NCBI RefSeq assembly: GCF_028994805.1 | Contig: NZ_JAJQQP010000004.1 | Location: 392,335 to 456,334 of the forward strand | Direction of reading: 5' to 3' | DNA length: 64,000 bases | Source of the DNA: Promicromonospora iranensis | Lineage (GTDB): Bacteria > Actinomycetota > Actinomycetes > Actinomycetales > Cellulomonadaceae | Part shown: one piece after another, positions 16,538 through 26,801 of the stretch | Layout of the letters: each line of letters begins with the position of its first letter | Numbering within the stretch: the first letter of the stretch is position 1 | Notes under the pieces: model-generated | Told to the model about the DNA's origin: nothing | Seen by the model: the letters and a program-made list of their open reading frames with translations, nothing else | Database searches by the model: none | Translations under genes and position numbers: made by a program

Positions 16538-18604
16538 TCACTCGCCGACGCCGTCGGTGAGGAACTCCGTCAGGGCAGCCAGGTGATCCCCGACCGGCCC
16601 GGCGGTCAGGACGCCGCTGCCCGCCGACACCTCGTCGCCTGCCGGGGTGAGCGCCGTCCGGGCGCGCTCGGCGACCCGGCGGTCGCCGACCGCGATCGCC
16701 GCGCGCCCCGCCAGGATCCACAGCGCCTCGGCGAGCAGGCCGGGCGGCGGGTCAGGGATGCGGCGGACGGCGGCTGCCGCATCGGCGTCGGCTCCGCGGG
16801 CCAGGAGCAGGTGTGGCAGCGCCCACGGTGCGTAGGGTCCCCAGCGGGCACTGTCCGGGTCGCCGCCAGCCGGGCAGTGACCGCCGTCAGCTGCGCCGCC
16901 GCCATCCGCATCCCCGCCGACCGCATCCCCGCCGACCGCGCCGCCGCCCGGACCTGTGCCCGCTGAACCGCCGTCGGCCGGCAGGCCGTGCCACACCCGC
17001 AGCGCGAGCACCGCCAGCGGGAGCAGGCCCTCGGAGAGGCCGGGCATGCCGGACCCGCCGAGCAGCGTCGCGGCGTCGCGGTACGCCTGCTCCGCGACCT
17101 CGGCGGGGGCGCCCGACGCCGCGAGCCGCACCGCCGCGAACCACCGCGTGAACACCTCGACCAAGGGCCGCTCGTACCTTCCGCCCAGCGCGGCGGCGGC
17201 GTCCGCGTGCTGCTGCGCCGTGTCCCACCGACCGAGGGCCGACTGTGCCTGCATCCGCACCAGGTGCCCCAGGATCTCGAAGGTGCTCAGCCCGTGCCGG
17301 GCCGCCAGGGTCACCAGCTCGGCGCCGATCCTGTCCCGCTCGGGAGTCAGGCCCGTGTGGCCGAAGGCCGTCAGGTACCGGCCGGCCAGGGCGAACGCCA
17401 GGACCGCGGGATCGCCCGCCTGGCGAGCGAGGTCCTCGGCCCGGCGGGCAGCCTCGGGCCCCCGCGGCCCGGGCAGGCCGCGGGACTCGATGGCGACGGT
17501 CGCCAGCAGCCTGGAGCGGACGGCGTCGGGCGCCTCCTCGGGGAGCGCGGCCAGCGTGCGCTCCGCTGCGGCAACCACCTCGGCGGCCAGGTCCGCGTCG
17601 TCGGACCGGGTCCACGCTCCGGGGACGTTGAACGCGCCGATCACCCGGGCGGTGAGCTCCGGGTCGCTGAGCTGTTCCGCGGCGCGGACGGCGGCCACCC
17701 GCTGGGACCGGGCCGCGGCCAGGCCTTCGCCGCCGGTCAGCGCCAGGGTGCGCAGGAGCGTCGCGGTGGACTCCAGCCGGCCACGGGCGCCGGCCGCCAC
17801 CACGCGTTCGTAGGCGGAGGTGGTGTCCCGCCAGACATCGTCGGGGGAGGCCGCGTCGGCACCGACCTCGTGCCGCAGCACCTGACCCTCCAGCTCCGCG
17901 AGCCGCGGACCCGGGTCGACGCCGAGCTCGCCGGCCAGCATCGCCCGCGCCCGCCGGAGCACGGCCAGCGCGTCCCCCTGCCGCGCGGACCGGTACAGGG
18001 CGAGCGCGAGCAGGCGCCACCCCTCCTCGCGCCACGGGTGCTCGGCCACGTGTGCGTCCAGAGCCGGTACGACGTCGGCCGCGTCTCCGAGCGAGATCCG
18101 TACCTCGGCGCGGCGTTCGGTGGCGACCAGCCGCAGCTCGGTCAGCCGGGCCCGTCCGGTGACCGCCCACGGCTGGTCCAGCCCTGCGTAGGGCGTGCCG
18201 CGCCACGCGTCGAGCGCCTGGTCGAGCGTGGCGCGGGCGGCGGCGGGTGCGAGGTCGCGTGCGCCGGACACCGCCGCCTCGAACGCCCAGGCGTCGACGT
18301 CGACGCCGCGCAGCGCGTACCCCGGGCCGTCGGTCACGAGCAGCCGGGCGGGGGTGCGCGCCGTCCGCCCGGGCTCGAGGCCGCGACGCAGCGCCGCCAC
18401 GAACGTGCGCACGGCGGCCAGCGCGCCCTGCGGCGGCTCGTCCCAGAGGTCCTCGACCAGCCGGTCGGCGGTCACGACCCGCCCGCCCGCGGCGACCAGG
18501 CGCGCGAGGACCGCGCGCTGGCGCGGGCCGCCGAGGGCAGCCTCCGCGCCGTCGACCCATGCCGTCACGGGGCCGAGCACCCCGACCCGTACGTGCTCAC
18601 TCAT
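16538..18604 (-). CDS. SARP/AfsR-type regulator with BTAD and TPR-like C-terminus
   Basis: About 688 residues. The N-terminal OmpR-type winged helix (VRVGVLGPVTAWVDG, LGGPRQRAVLARLVAAGG) is followed by a bacterial transcriptional activation domain (residues about 95-245, AEHPWREEGWRLLALALYRSARQGDAL). The remaining 430 residues are Ala/Leu-rich helical repeats, TPR-like. There is no NB-ARC ATPase as in full AfsR. A Gly/Asp-rich low-complexity stretch lies near residues 540-580. The ATG at 18604 is used here; a GTG at 18619 would add five residues. SARP proteins activate secondary metabolism or stress genes; no biosynthetic cluster is adjacent. Only about 30 bases separate it from the divergent hydrolase. 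Confidence 0.85.
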   Translation of the reverse strand: MSEHVRVGVLGPVTAWVDGAEAALGGPRQRAVLARLVAAGGRVVTADRLVEDLWDEPPQGALAAVRTFVAALRRGLEPGRTARTPARLLVTDGPGYALRGVDVDAWAFEAAVSGARDLAPAAARATLDQALDAWRGTPYAGLDQPWAVTGRARLTELRLVATERRAEVRISLGDAADVVPALDAHVAEHPWREEGWRLLALALYRSARQGDALAVLRRARAMLAGELGVDPGPRLAELEGQVLRHEVGADAASPDDVWRDTTSAYERVVAAGARGRLESTATLLRTLALTGGEGLAAARSQRVAAVRAAEQLSDPELTARVIGAFNVPGAWTRSDDADLAAEVVAAAERTLAALPEEAPDAVRSRLLATVAIESRGLPGPRGPEAARRAEDLARQAGDPAVLAFALAGRYLTAFGHTGLTPERDRIGAELVTLAARHGLSTFEILGHLVRMQAQSALGRWDTAQQHADAAAALGGRYERPLVEVFTRWFAAVRLAASGAPAEVAEQAYRDAATLLGGSGMPGLSEGLLPLAVLALRVWHGLPADGGSAGTGPGGGAVGGDAVGGDADGGGAADGGHCPAGGDPDSARWGPYAPWALPHLLLARGADADAAAAVRRIPDPPPGLLAEALWILAGRAAIAVGDRRVAERARTALTPAGDEVSAGSGVLTAGPVGDHLAALTEFLTDGVGE

Positions 18605-18637
18605 CGCTTGCTCATTCACGTCCTGGAGATTCGGGGC

Positions 18638-19513
18638 ATGACACAGTCAATCCCTGAGTTCGAGTACCAGCGCGTCGCCGTGGGCGACGTCGTCCTCAAC
18701 GTAGCGGTCGGTGGCTCCGGCAGCCCGGTCGTGCTGCTGCACGGTTTTCCGCAGACGCACCTCATGTGGCGCCACGTCGCCGCGGGTCTCGCGGACGACC
18801 ACACGGTGATCGTCCCGGACCTGCGCGGTTACGGTGCGAGCGACAAGCCCGCCGAGCAGGGCACCGACACCTACTCGAAGCGGACCATGGCCCAGGACGT
18901 GGTGGCGCTCGCCGGCGCGCTGGGCCACGAGAGGTTCGCCCTGGCCGGCCACGACCGGGGTGCGCTCGTCGCGCTCCGCGCCGGCCTGGACCACCCCGAC
19001 CGGGTCACCCATCTGGCCATCCTCGACGTGCTGCCCACCCTCGACATGTGGGGCGTGCTGCACGGCGCCGACGCGGCCGTCGCGTTCCACCTGTACCTCA
19101 TGGCGCAGCCGCCCGGGCTGCCCGAGCGGATGATCGAGGCCTCCGCCGACGACTTCTTCGGGTTCTTCCTCGACGCCTGGGGCGCCGGACCCGACGCGAT
19201 CCCCGCCGAGATCCGGGCTGAGTACCTGCGCGCCTCGCGGGAGGCGGTGCCGTCGATCGTGGCGGACTACCGCGCGTCGGCGGGGGTCGACGTCGAGCAC
19301 GATGCCGCTGACAAGGCTGCCGGACGGCGCCTGACGATGCCGCTCACGGTGCTCCAGCAGGACTGGGGCGCGGCGCTCGGCTACGACGCCGCGGGCCTCT
19401 GGTCGGCCTGGGCGGACGACCTGGAGCACCGCACCCTGGACGCCGGGCACTTCATGGCCGAGCAGTCACCGCACGAGGTGGTGGGCCACCTGCGGGCACT
19501 CCTGGCGCGGTAG
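18638..19513 (+). CDS. Alpha/beta hydrolase, haloacetate-dehalogenase/epoxide-hydrolase-like
   Basis: A 291-residue alpha/beta hydrolase. HGFPQTHLMWRHVA provides the oxyanion region, GHDRGA carries the nucleophilic Asp, and AGHFMAEQSP the catalytic His. This pattern is closest to haloacetate/fluoroacetate dehalogenases. In characterised fluoroacetate dehalogenases the nucleophile is followed by DRGxR, with two arginines holding the carboxylate; here the sequence is DRGAL, so the second Arg is missing. Epoxide hydrolysis or another substrate is therefore possible. GGAG lies 9 bases before the ATG. It is divergent from the SARP regulator. Confidence 0.82.
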   Translation: MTQSIPEFEYQRVAVGDVVLNVAVGGSGSPVVLLHGFPQTHLMWRHVAAGLADDHTVIVPDLRGYGASDKPAEQGTDTYSKRTMAQDVVALAGALGHERFALAGHDRGALVALRAGLDHPDRVTHLAILDVLPTLDMWGVLHGADAAVAFHLYLMAQPPGLPERMIEASADDFFGFFLDAWGAGPDAIPAEIRAEYLRASREAVPSIVADYRASAGVDVEHDAADKAAGRRLTMPLTVLQQDWGAALGYDAAGLWSAWADDLEHRTLDAGHFMAEQSPHEVVGHLRALLAR

Positions 19514-19516
19514 CGG

Positions 19517-20107
19517 CTAGCGGCCGAAGCGGGCACGCTTGCGCGACATCGCCATCGTGTCCCGCAGGTCGGTCACCGTCACGTCGCCCATGTAGGGCTT
19601 GCCGTTGACGAACAGCGTGGGCGTACCGTGCACCCCGGCGTCGATGCCCGCCTGGTAGTCCTTGCGGACGGCCGTGGCGAACCGCTGCGCCGGGTCGCCC
19701 ACCAGCGCGGCGGTGTCCAACCCGAGCTGCTCGCCGTACCGCACGATGGACGCGTCGTCGAGCCTGTCCTGGTTCTTGAAGAGCAGCCCTGCCATCGGCC
19801 AGAAGACTCCCTGGTGGCCGGCGGCCTCGGCGGCGAGAGCCGCCGTCAGGGCGTACGGGTGCGGCTCGAACAGAGGGAAGTGCCGCCACACCAGGCGGAC
19901 CTGGCCGTCCGAGCCGTTGACGAGCTCGTGGAGCACGGGCTTGGCCGCGCCGCAGTACGGGCACTCGAAGTCGCCGAACTCCGTGATCGTGAAGGGCGCC
20001 TCCGGGTTGCCGTACGCCCAGCGGAACGCGAAGTCACCCTCGTGCGGGCCGCTCTGCAGGGCGAGCGGCGCGGCGTCCAGGGTGCCGTCGGACTCTTCGT
20101 TCGTCAT
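19517..20107 (-). CDS. DsbA-family thioredoxin-fold protein
   Basis: A 196-residue protein with the redox motif CPYC (49-52), preceded by FGDFE, and a cis-Pro loop HGTPTLFVNG. No signal peptide or membrane segment is present, so it is predicted to be cytosolic, unlike most DsbA/DsbG proteins. NhaA-C-terminal-type thioredoxin domains are similar in sequence. It follows the TetR gene on the same strand by 51 bases and has a GGGAG ribosome site. It probably acts as a disulfide oxidoreductase or 2-hydroxychromene-isomerase-like protein; the partner is unknown. Confidence 0.85.
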   Translation of the reverse strand: MTNEESDGTLDAAPLALQSGPHEGDFAFRWAYGNPEAPFTITEFGDFECPYCGAAKPVLHELVNGSDGQVRLVWRHFPLFEPHPYALTAALAAEAAGHQGVFWPMAGLLFKNQDRLDDASIVRYGEQLGLDTAALVGDPAQRFATAVRKDYQAGIDAGVHGTPTLFVNGKPYMGDVTVTDLRDTMAMSRKRARFGR

Positions 20108-20158
20108 GGTCTCATTCTCCCACCAGCCGGCAGATGGAGCCGGCGTCAGGCACCGGAA

Positions 20159-21696
<1,538 letters not shown>

Positions 21697-21726
21697 CGTC
21701 TGGCGGCGGAGGTGCCGCCGCGAGTA

Positions 21727-21786
21727 GTCGGTAAAAGGTCAGGTCATCGGTAACTCGGGTTACCGATGACCTGACCTTTTACCGAT
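21727..21786. terminator. Long near-perfect intergenic palindrome
   Basis: Arms of at least 26 bp (21728-21753 and 21760-21785) pair perfectly, and the first loop pair also fits. The central loop is only 4-6 bases. It lies 30 bases after the hydrolase stop and 100 before the next gene. It could act as an intrinsic terminator in either direction. Confidence 0.75.
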
Positions 21787-21888
21787 CACCTGGGGCCGTG
21801 GCGGCCGCCGGCGGTGGTGGCCTGATCCGTCCGGTGTGCGACTCGATCCGGCCTCCCGGTCGGGTGCCGACGCGGACAGACTGGAGGC

Positions 21889-22458
21889 ATGAACAGAGCC
21901 CTGATCGTCATCGATGTCCAGGAGTCCTTCCGCGTGCGTCCGGAGTGGGCGAACACGCTCAACCCGACGGTCGCGGAACCGGTGAACCGGCTCGTCGGCC
22001 TGGCCCGCGCGGCCGGAGACCTCGTCGTCTGGGTGCTGCACACCGAGCCCGGGACGGGCAACGCGTTCGACCCGGAGTCCGGCGAGGTCCGGTTCTTCGC
22101 GGAGCTGAGCGAGCCGCGGCCCGGGGAGCCCGTGCTGCGCAAGACCTCGCACAACGCCTTCACCACGACCAACCTGCAGCAGATCCTCACCGCGCACGGC
22201 GTGGGGGAGCTGCGCGTCTGTGGCATCCGGGCCGAGCAGTGCGTGGAGACCACCACACGGGTCGGTTCCGACCTCGGCTACGCCATGACGTTCGTCAGCG
22301 ACGCCACCAGCACCGACCCGCTCGGCCGGTTCAGCGCCGCCGACATCCTGGAGCGCACCGAGGCCGTGCTCCGTGACCGGTTCGCGCGCATCGCCACCGT
22401 CGCGGAGCTCGAGACGGAGGCGGGCGCCGGGGCGGGCGTGACAGCATCGGCAGGGTGA
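21889..22458 (+). CDS. Cysteine hydrolase (isochorismatase/nicotinamidase family)
   Basis: A 189-residue protein with the family triad: Asp in ALIVIDVQESF, Lys in LRKTSHNAF and the nucleophilic Cys in GIRAEQCVETTTR. A GGAGG site precedes the ATG. Members hydrolyse amides or vinyl ethers such as nicotinamide, isochorismate or N-carbamoylsarcosine. Its stop overlaps the start of the GlxA-type regulator by 4 bases, so they are coupled, and the regulator probably senses a related amide metabolite. The exact substrate is unknown. Confidence 0.88.
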   Translation: MNRALIVIDVQESFRVRPEWANTLNPTVAEPVNRLVGLARAAGDLVVWVLHTEPGTGNAFDPESGEVRFFAELSEPRPGEPVLRKTSHNAFTTTNLQQILTAHGVGELRVCGIRAEQCVETTTRVGSDLGYAMTFVSDATSTDPLGRFSAADILERTEAVLRDRFARIATVAELETEAGAGAGVTASAG

Positions 22459-23414
22459 CCACACTCGTCTTCGTGCTGCTGCCCGGGGTCCACCTGCTTG
22501 ATCTGGCGGGCCCAGCGCAGGCCTTCTTCACGGCGCGAGACTTCGGCCACCCCTACGACCTGCGGTACGTGTCGGGCGTCGAGCCGGGCGAGCCCGAGGC
22601 GAACCGCGGACCCGGGCCCGACACCGGCGTGGTCGCCTCCGCGCAGGGCCTCCCGCTCGTCGCGGGGACCGACTGGCCGGACCTGGGGCCCGACGACCTC
22701 GTCGTCGTGCCCGGCTGGCGCATCGGCGGCGTCCGCACCGCCTGGCCCCACCTGAGCGCGTCGCTGCGCACGCGGCTCGCGGACCATCACGCCGCGGGCG
22801 GCACGGTCGCCAGCGTGTGCGCGGGTGCCGACGCCCTGGGCCAGGCAGGCCTGCTGGACGGCCGGCGCTGCACCACCCACCACGCGGTCCAGGACGAGCT
22901 CGCCGCCCGCTATCCCCGGGCGCACGTGGTGCGCGACGTCCTCTTCACCACCGACGGCGGTGTGGTCACCTCGGCGGGCATCGCCAGCGGCATCGACCTC
23001 TCGCTCCACCTGCTCGCCATGCGGCACGGCCCGGCGCTCGCCGCCCGGGTGGCCCGGGAGATGGTGGTGTACGCCCGCCGCAACGGCACGGAGCCGCAGG
23101 CCAGTGCCATGCTGCGACACCGGTCGCACGTCGACGACACGGTGCACCGCGTGCAGAACCACATCGACACGCACTTCGACCGTGCCCTGCCGCTCACCGA
23201 CCTCGCCGCGCACGCCGGCGTCGCGGAACGCACGCTCACACGGCTGTTCACCCGGGCCGCCGGGGTGACGCCGCTGCGCTACCAGCAGCTGCTGCGGCTG
23301 GAGCGGGCGGAGCACCTCATCGGTCACGGCGCGACCGTCGAGTCGGCGGCCCACGCCGTCGGCTTCCAGGGCGCGCGCATGCTGCGGCGGCTCCGGAGCT
23401 CACGGGCCGGGTGA
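22455..23414 (+). CDS. GlxA-family regulator (DJ-1/PfpI + AraC)
   Basis: A 319-residue regulator. The N-terminal DJ-1/PfpI domain (VFVLLPGVHLLDLAGPAQAF) carries the elbow Cys in VASVCAGADALG. The C-terminal half has two AraC HTHs (DLAAHAGVAERTLTRLFTRAAG; SAAHAVGFQGARMLRRL). Such proteins respond to small amides or amino-acid-like molecules. The GTG start lies within GTGA overlapping the cysteine-hydrolase stop. Its own stop is only 5 bases from that of the convergent membrane gene. Confidence 0.9.
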   Translation: MTTLVFVLLPGVHLLDLAGPAQAFFTARDFGHPYDLRYVSGVEPGEPEANRGPGPDTGVVASAQGLPLVAGTDWPDLGPDDLVVVPGWRIGGVRTAWPHLSASLRTRLADHHAAGGTVASVCAGADALGQAGLLDGRRCTTHHAVQDELAARYPRAHVVRDVLFTTDGGVVTSAGIASGIDLSLHLLAMRHGPALAARVAREMVVYARRNGTEPQASAMLRHRSHVDDTVHRVQNHIDTHFDRALPLTDLAAHAGVAERTLTRLFTRAAGVTPLRYQQLLRLERAEHLIGHGATVESAAHAVGFQGARMLRRLRSSRAG

Positions 23415-23419
23415 TCGGC

Positions 23420-23674
23420 TCAGCTGGGTGCGCGGGCCGCGCGCTCCGCGAGCAGGCCGCCGATCGCGGGGACCAGGGCGAGCAGCCATACCCGGTGCCG
23501 CCCCCGGGCGAGCGCCACGGCGGTCACGATCACGGCGAGGTAGACCATGCCGTGCAGCGGCCCGACGGCGCCGGACACCGCCTCGTTGTGCACCGTGGCG
23601 AGGTTGCCGAACAGGACCAGGACGCTGGCGAGCTCCGCCGTGCCGAGCAGCCGCAGCGCGAGGTTGCCGGTCAC
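23420..23674 (-). CDS. Small membrane protein (DUF3817-like)
   Basis: An 84-residue protein starting at GTG 23674, which overlaps the stop of the upstream membrane gene (GTGA). It has three hydrophobic segments, with VGPLHGMVYLAVIVTAVAL in the middle, as in DUF3817 integral membrane proteins. Function unknown. It is translationally coupled to the gene at 23671-24156. Confidence 0.7.
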   Translation of the reverse strand: MTGNLALRLLGTAELASVLVLFGNLATVHNEAVSGAVGPLHGMVYLAVIVTAVALARGRHRVWLLALVPAIGGLLAERAARAPS

Positions 23675-24156
23675 AGTCCGGCTCCCGTCGTCGAACCGGG
23701 GCGGTAGATCATCAGCACCACCACCACCGCCCAGAGCAGGTTGAAGATTCCGGCGTGCATCGCCAGGCGGCGGGCGGCGCCCTGCTCGACAGAGTCCGCG
23801 GCGACGGCGGGCGGGAGCGCGTCGAGGGCGGCGACGACGCGTCGCTGACCCGGCAGCACCAGGACGATCAGCACGGCGGCGGCCGCGGCGGTGAGCACCA
23901 TCGAGGTGATGAGCCACGCGTCGGACAGGACGCCGAGGCTGGCTCCGGTCGCGTACCCGAGCACCGGGACGGCGACGCCGACGACCGCGTACACCCGCGT
24001 GACGCGGTGCAGCAGCCGGACGGCGGCGGTGTTCGTCTGGTCGGGTGCCGCCAGCGCCTGCCGTGCGGCCCGCGGGAACATGCTGGCGGTGATCGCCACC
24101 GGTCCGACGGTGAGGATGGCGGCCAGGACGTGGAGGGAGAGGAGCAGCGCGGTCAT
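23671..24156 (-). CDS. Four-helix membrane protein (DUF2269-like)
   Basis: A 161-residue integral membrane protein with four predicted helices: LLLSLHVLAAILTVGPVAI, VYAVVGVAVPVLGYATGA, LITSMVLTAAAAAVLIVLVL and IFNLLWAVVVVLMIY. The first helix motif HVLAA with GP resembles DUF2269 proteins. Function unknown. It forms an operon with the overlapping small membrane gene downstream. Confidence 0.7.
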   Translation of the reverse strand: MTALLLSLHVLAAILTVGPVAITASMFPRAARQALAAPDQTNTAAVRLLHRVTRVYAVVGVAVPVLGYATGASLGVLSDAWLITSMVLTAAAAAVLIVLVLPGQRRVVAALDALPPAVAADSVEQGAARRLAMHAGIFNLLWAVVVVLMIYRPGSTTGAGL

Positions 24157-24272
24157 GCCGCGGTGCCCGAGATCGTTCGCATGCGGTCATCGTCCGTGGG
24201 CGCCACCGGGCGCCGACAGTGGCCCTGCTGCCAACAACCTCCGGGATCTGGCCAGCGCCCGGACGGGGCAGG

Positions 24273-24659
24273 TCAGACGGTCAGGCCGACGATCACCGCG
24301 GCGACACCCAGCAGCGGGACGAGGCCCTGCTTCAGCGCCGCACCGCGCTTGGTCCGGTCCGAGATCACCAGCACGGCCGCCGCCGCGACCATCGAGCCGG
24401 CACCGGCGAGCACGAGCGCCGCACCCACCGCCGTCGACCCGGTGGCCGTGAAGACGATGCCGACACCGGTGACGATCGCCAGGAACAGGTTGTAGAAGCC
24501 CTGGTTCAGGGCCAGGGGCCGCATCGCCTCGGCCTGCTCGGCCGTCATCCCGAATACTGCCAGCGTCTTCCGGTCGGTCCAGGCGAAGGACTCCAGGTAG
24601 AAGATGTAGACGTGGACGAGGGCTGCGATCCCCGCGAGCGCGAGACCGACGATCAGCAT
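24273..24659 (-). CDS. DUF1304 membrane protein
   Basis: A 128-residue protein with four hydrophobic helices. HVYIFYLESFAWT near the N-terminus, FGMT and NQGFYNLFLA are typical of DUF1304. An AAGGAG ribosome site supports the ATG at 24659. It is divergent from the AraC regulator at 24776, which may control it. No function has been established for the family. Confidence 0.85.
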   Translation of the reverse strand: MLIVGLALAGIAALVHVYIFYLESFAWTDRKTLAVFGMTAEQAEAMRPLALNQGFYNLFLAIVTGVGIVFTATGSTAVGAALVLAGAGSMVAAAAVLVISDRTKRGAALKQGLVPLLGVAAVIVGLTV

Positions 24660-24775
24660 GGTGGCTCCTTCGCTGCGGGTGAGTCACCGGCAGTATGTCA
24701 GGGCGCAGCCGCACGGATCGCCCGTTCGGGAATAGCCGGCGTGCGTTCGTGGCTCCGCTTCGTATGGAATGGGAC

Positions 24776-25648
24776 ATGACGACGCTGAAGCGCGAGCAGC
24801 TTCCTGCTGATGCGACCCTGGTGCGGCCCGGTGCCCTCTGGGCCCTGGTCCTGTCCGGTGCCGCGACGCTCGAGACGGCGGACGACCGCCGGACGGTCCT
24901 GCCCGGTGACGCGGTGCTCGTCGATCCCCGCACGGCGCACCGGCTCACCGCCGACGTCGACACCGACCTCGTGCACGGCGACCTCCGGCGAACGGTCCCC
25001 TCCACGCCGTGGCCGAGCCCGCTGGTGCTGCGCGGGTTCGGCGGCGAGCACCCCGGCATCGTCGCCCTCGTGACGACCTGCCCGCTCACCGTGCAGTGCA
25101 AGGCGGACCTGTTCGCGGCGGCCTATGCGGGCCTCATCGGGGCGGCGATCTCCTCCGTGTCCCACACCGCCGAGGCGGTCGGTGACCAGGTCACCGACGC
25201 TCGTGGCCCCGCGAGCGACGCGCAGGTCGCCGAGGTGGTCGCCGCCCTCGCGGCGAGCCCGGGCGAGCGGTGGACCCTCGACCGGATGGCCGGCCTGGTG
25301 CACCTGTCGCGCTCGGCCCTCACCGAACGGTTCCGCCGGGCGACCGGGCACAGCCCGATGCGGATGCTGCGGGAGGTGCGGATGCACCGGGCCCGCACGC
25401 TCCTCACCGAGCAGTGCCTGGCGGTCACGCGGGTCGCGTTCGAGGTGGGTTACGGCTCGGTCGCCGCGTTCAGCCGGGCGTTCGCCGCGGACCATGGCGT
25501 CTCACCGCTCGGGTGGCGGGCCGCGCCCGCGGCGGCGTCCGACACGTCAGGCGCGAGGTATCCGCAGGAGCGCCCAGCCGAGCCCCGCCGCCACCGCCGC
25601 GCCCGCGCCGACCAGCAGCAGTGGCCGGACGCCGTACCCGTCCAGTAG
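24776..25648 (+). CDS. AraC-family regulator with cupin sensor
   Basis: A 290-residue protein. The N-terminal half is a cupin-like sensor (VLPGDAVLVDPRTAHRL). The C-terminal half holds two HTHs, WTLDRMAGLVHLSRSALTERF and LAVTRVAFEVGYGSVAAFSRAF, ending near GVSPLGWR. Beyond about residue 253 the tail is Arg/Gln/Pro-rich and lies antisense to the last 102 bases of the convergent MFS gene, so it probably arose by read-through past the ancestral stop. It is divergent from DUF1304 and convergent with MFS; either may be the target. Confidence 0.85.
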   Translation: MTTLKREQLPADATLVRPGALWALVLSGAATLETADDRRTVLPGDAVLVDPRTAHRLTADVDTDLVHGDLRRTVPSTPWPSPLVLRGFGGEHPGIVALVTTCPLTVQCKADLFAAAYAGLIGAAISSVSHTAEAVGDQVTDARGPASDAQVAEVVAALAASPGERWTLDRMAGLVHLSRSALTERFRRATGHSPMRMLREVRMHRARTLLTEQCLAVTRVAFEVGYGSVAAFSRAFAADHGVSPLGWRAAPAAASDTSGARYPQERPAEPRRHRRARADQQQWPDAVPVQ

Positions 25649-26734
25649 CAGCCCGCCCAGTGCGGAGCCCGCGGTGATCGCCACCTGGAAGGCTGTGACA
25701 CTGAGCGCCATCGCCGACTCCGTCCGCTCCGGCTCCACCCGGGAGCCCCAGAGCTGGACGATGACGGGGATCATGTTGAACGAGAAGCCCCAGAGGACCA
25801 CCGCGGCGGTCAGCACCGGCACGGACGAGGCGTTCGCCGTGAGCACCAGAGCGATGGCGAGCGCGATCGGCGCGGCCCCGGCCAGGGGGCGCAGCCAGCG
25901 CGCGAGCATCCCGGCCACGATCGTGCCGGTGACGGCGCCGGCGCCCCACGAGAGCAGCATCCAGGTGGTGGCGCCGGGGTCGATACGGTCGATCGCGAGT
26001 CGGATGTACGGGTAGGCCGCGAAGTTGCCGAAGGCGACCAGCACCACGCAGCCGATGCCGGCCATCAGCCGTGTGCTGCGCAGGGCCTCGCGCAGCATCT
26101 GCAGGCCCGCCGTCGGGTGCGCAGGGACGGAGGGGAGTGCGATCGCGAGCGCGACCGCGCTGAGCGCGCAGAGGGCGGCGGCGCCCGCGAACGCCGTCCG
26201 CCACCCGACGGCGTCGCCGACGATCGACCCGAGCGGGACACCGAGCACCGTCGCGATGCTGACGCCGAACGAGATGGCTGACGACACCAGGCGATCCTTG
26301 CCGGGAGCTGCGTAGGTGCCGACGCCGAAGGCGAACGACCAGTACCCGGCGATCGCGACACCGAGCAGCAGGCGGCCGATCAGCAGCACCGCGAAGCTGG
26401 GCGCGACGGCGACCGCGAGGTTCGACAGGGCGGCGGCGGCGAGCAGCCCGAGCATGACCTTGCGGCGGTCGGCCCGGGGGAGGAGCACGGCGATGCTCGG
26501 CGCGGTGAAGGCTCCGGCGATCGCCGTGGCGGCGACCGCCAGGCCCGCCGTGCCCTCGGTCACGCCGACGTCGGCGGCGAGGCCCGGCAGTACGCTCGCG
26601 GGCAGGAACTCGCTCGCGACCAGGATCGCGATCCCGAAGGAGAGCGCGATGACGGGTGTCCAGGTCGGAGTGCTCGCCGGGGTGGTGACCGGTGAGCTGG
26701 GCGGTGCGCTCGGCGCGGCGCTCTGGGTTGGCAT
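25547..26734 (-). CDS. MFS transporter (arabinose-efflux/AraJ type)
   Basis: A 395-residue permease with about 12 helices. SFGIAILVASEFLPASVLPGLA is helix 1 and LLIGRLLLGVAIAGYWSF belongs to the signature region of the drug/sugar efflux DHA1 group. The ATG at 26734 gives a normal N-terminus with a GGAG site. The C-terminus ends just after the last helix (GLGWALLRIPRA), so the 102-base convergent overlap with the AraC gene is due to the AraC tail. Substrate unknown, possibly a small hydrophobic compound. Confidence 0.88.
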   Translation of the reverse strand: MPTQSAAPSAPPSSPVTTPASTPTWTPVIALSFGIAILVASEFLPASVLPGLAADVGVTEGTAGLAVAATAIAGAFTAPSIAVLLPRADRRKVMLGLLAAAALSNLAVAVAPSFAVLLIGRLLLGVAIAGYWSFAFGVGTYAAPGKDRLVSSAISFGVSIATVLGVPLGSIVGDAVGWRTAFAGAAALCALSAVALAIALPSVPAHPTAGLQMLREALRSTRLMAGIGCVVLVAFGNFAAYPYIRLAIDRIDPGATTWMLLSWGAGAVTGTIVAGMLARWLRPLAGAAPIALAIALVLTANASSVPVLTAAVVLWGFSFNMIPVIVQLWGSRVEPERTESAMALSVTAFQVAITAGSALGGLLLDGYGVRPLLLVGAGAAVAAGLGWALLRIPRA

Positions 26735-26801
26735 GGCTCCAGCCTCGTCGCCGTGCCCGCACGGCAGTTGATCCTCTGGCGCCCTCTGTTGATCGCCCGG
26801 C

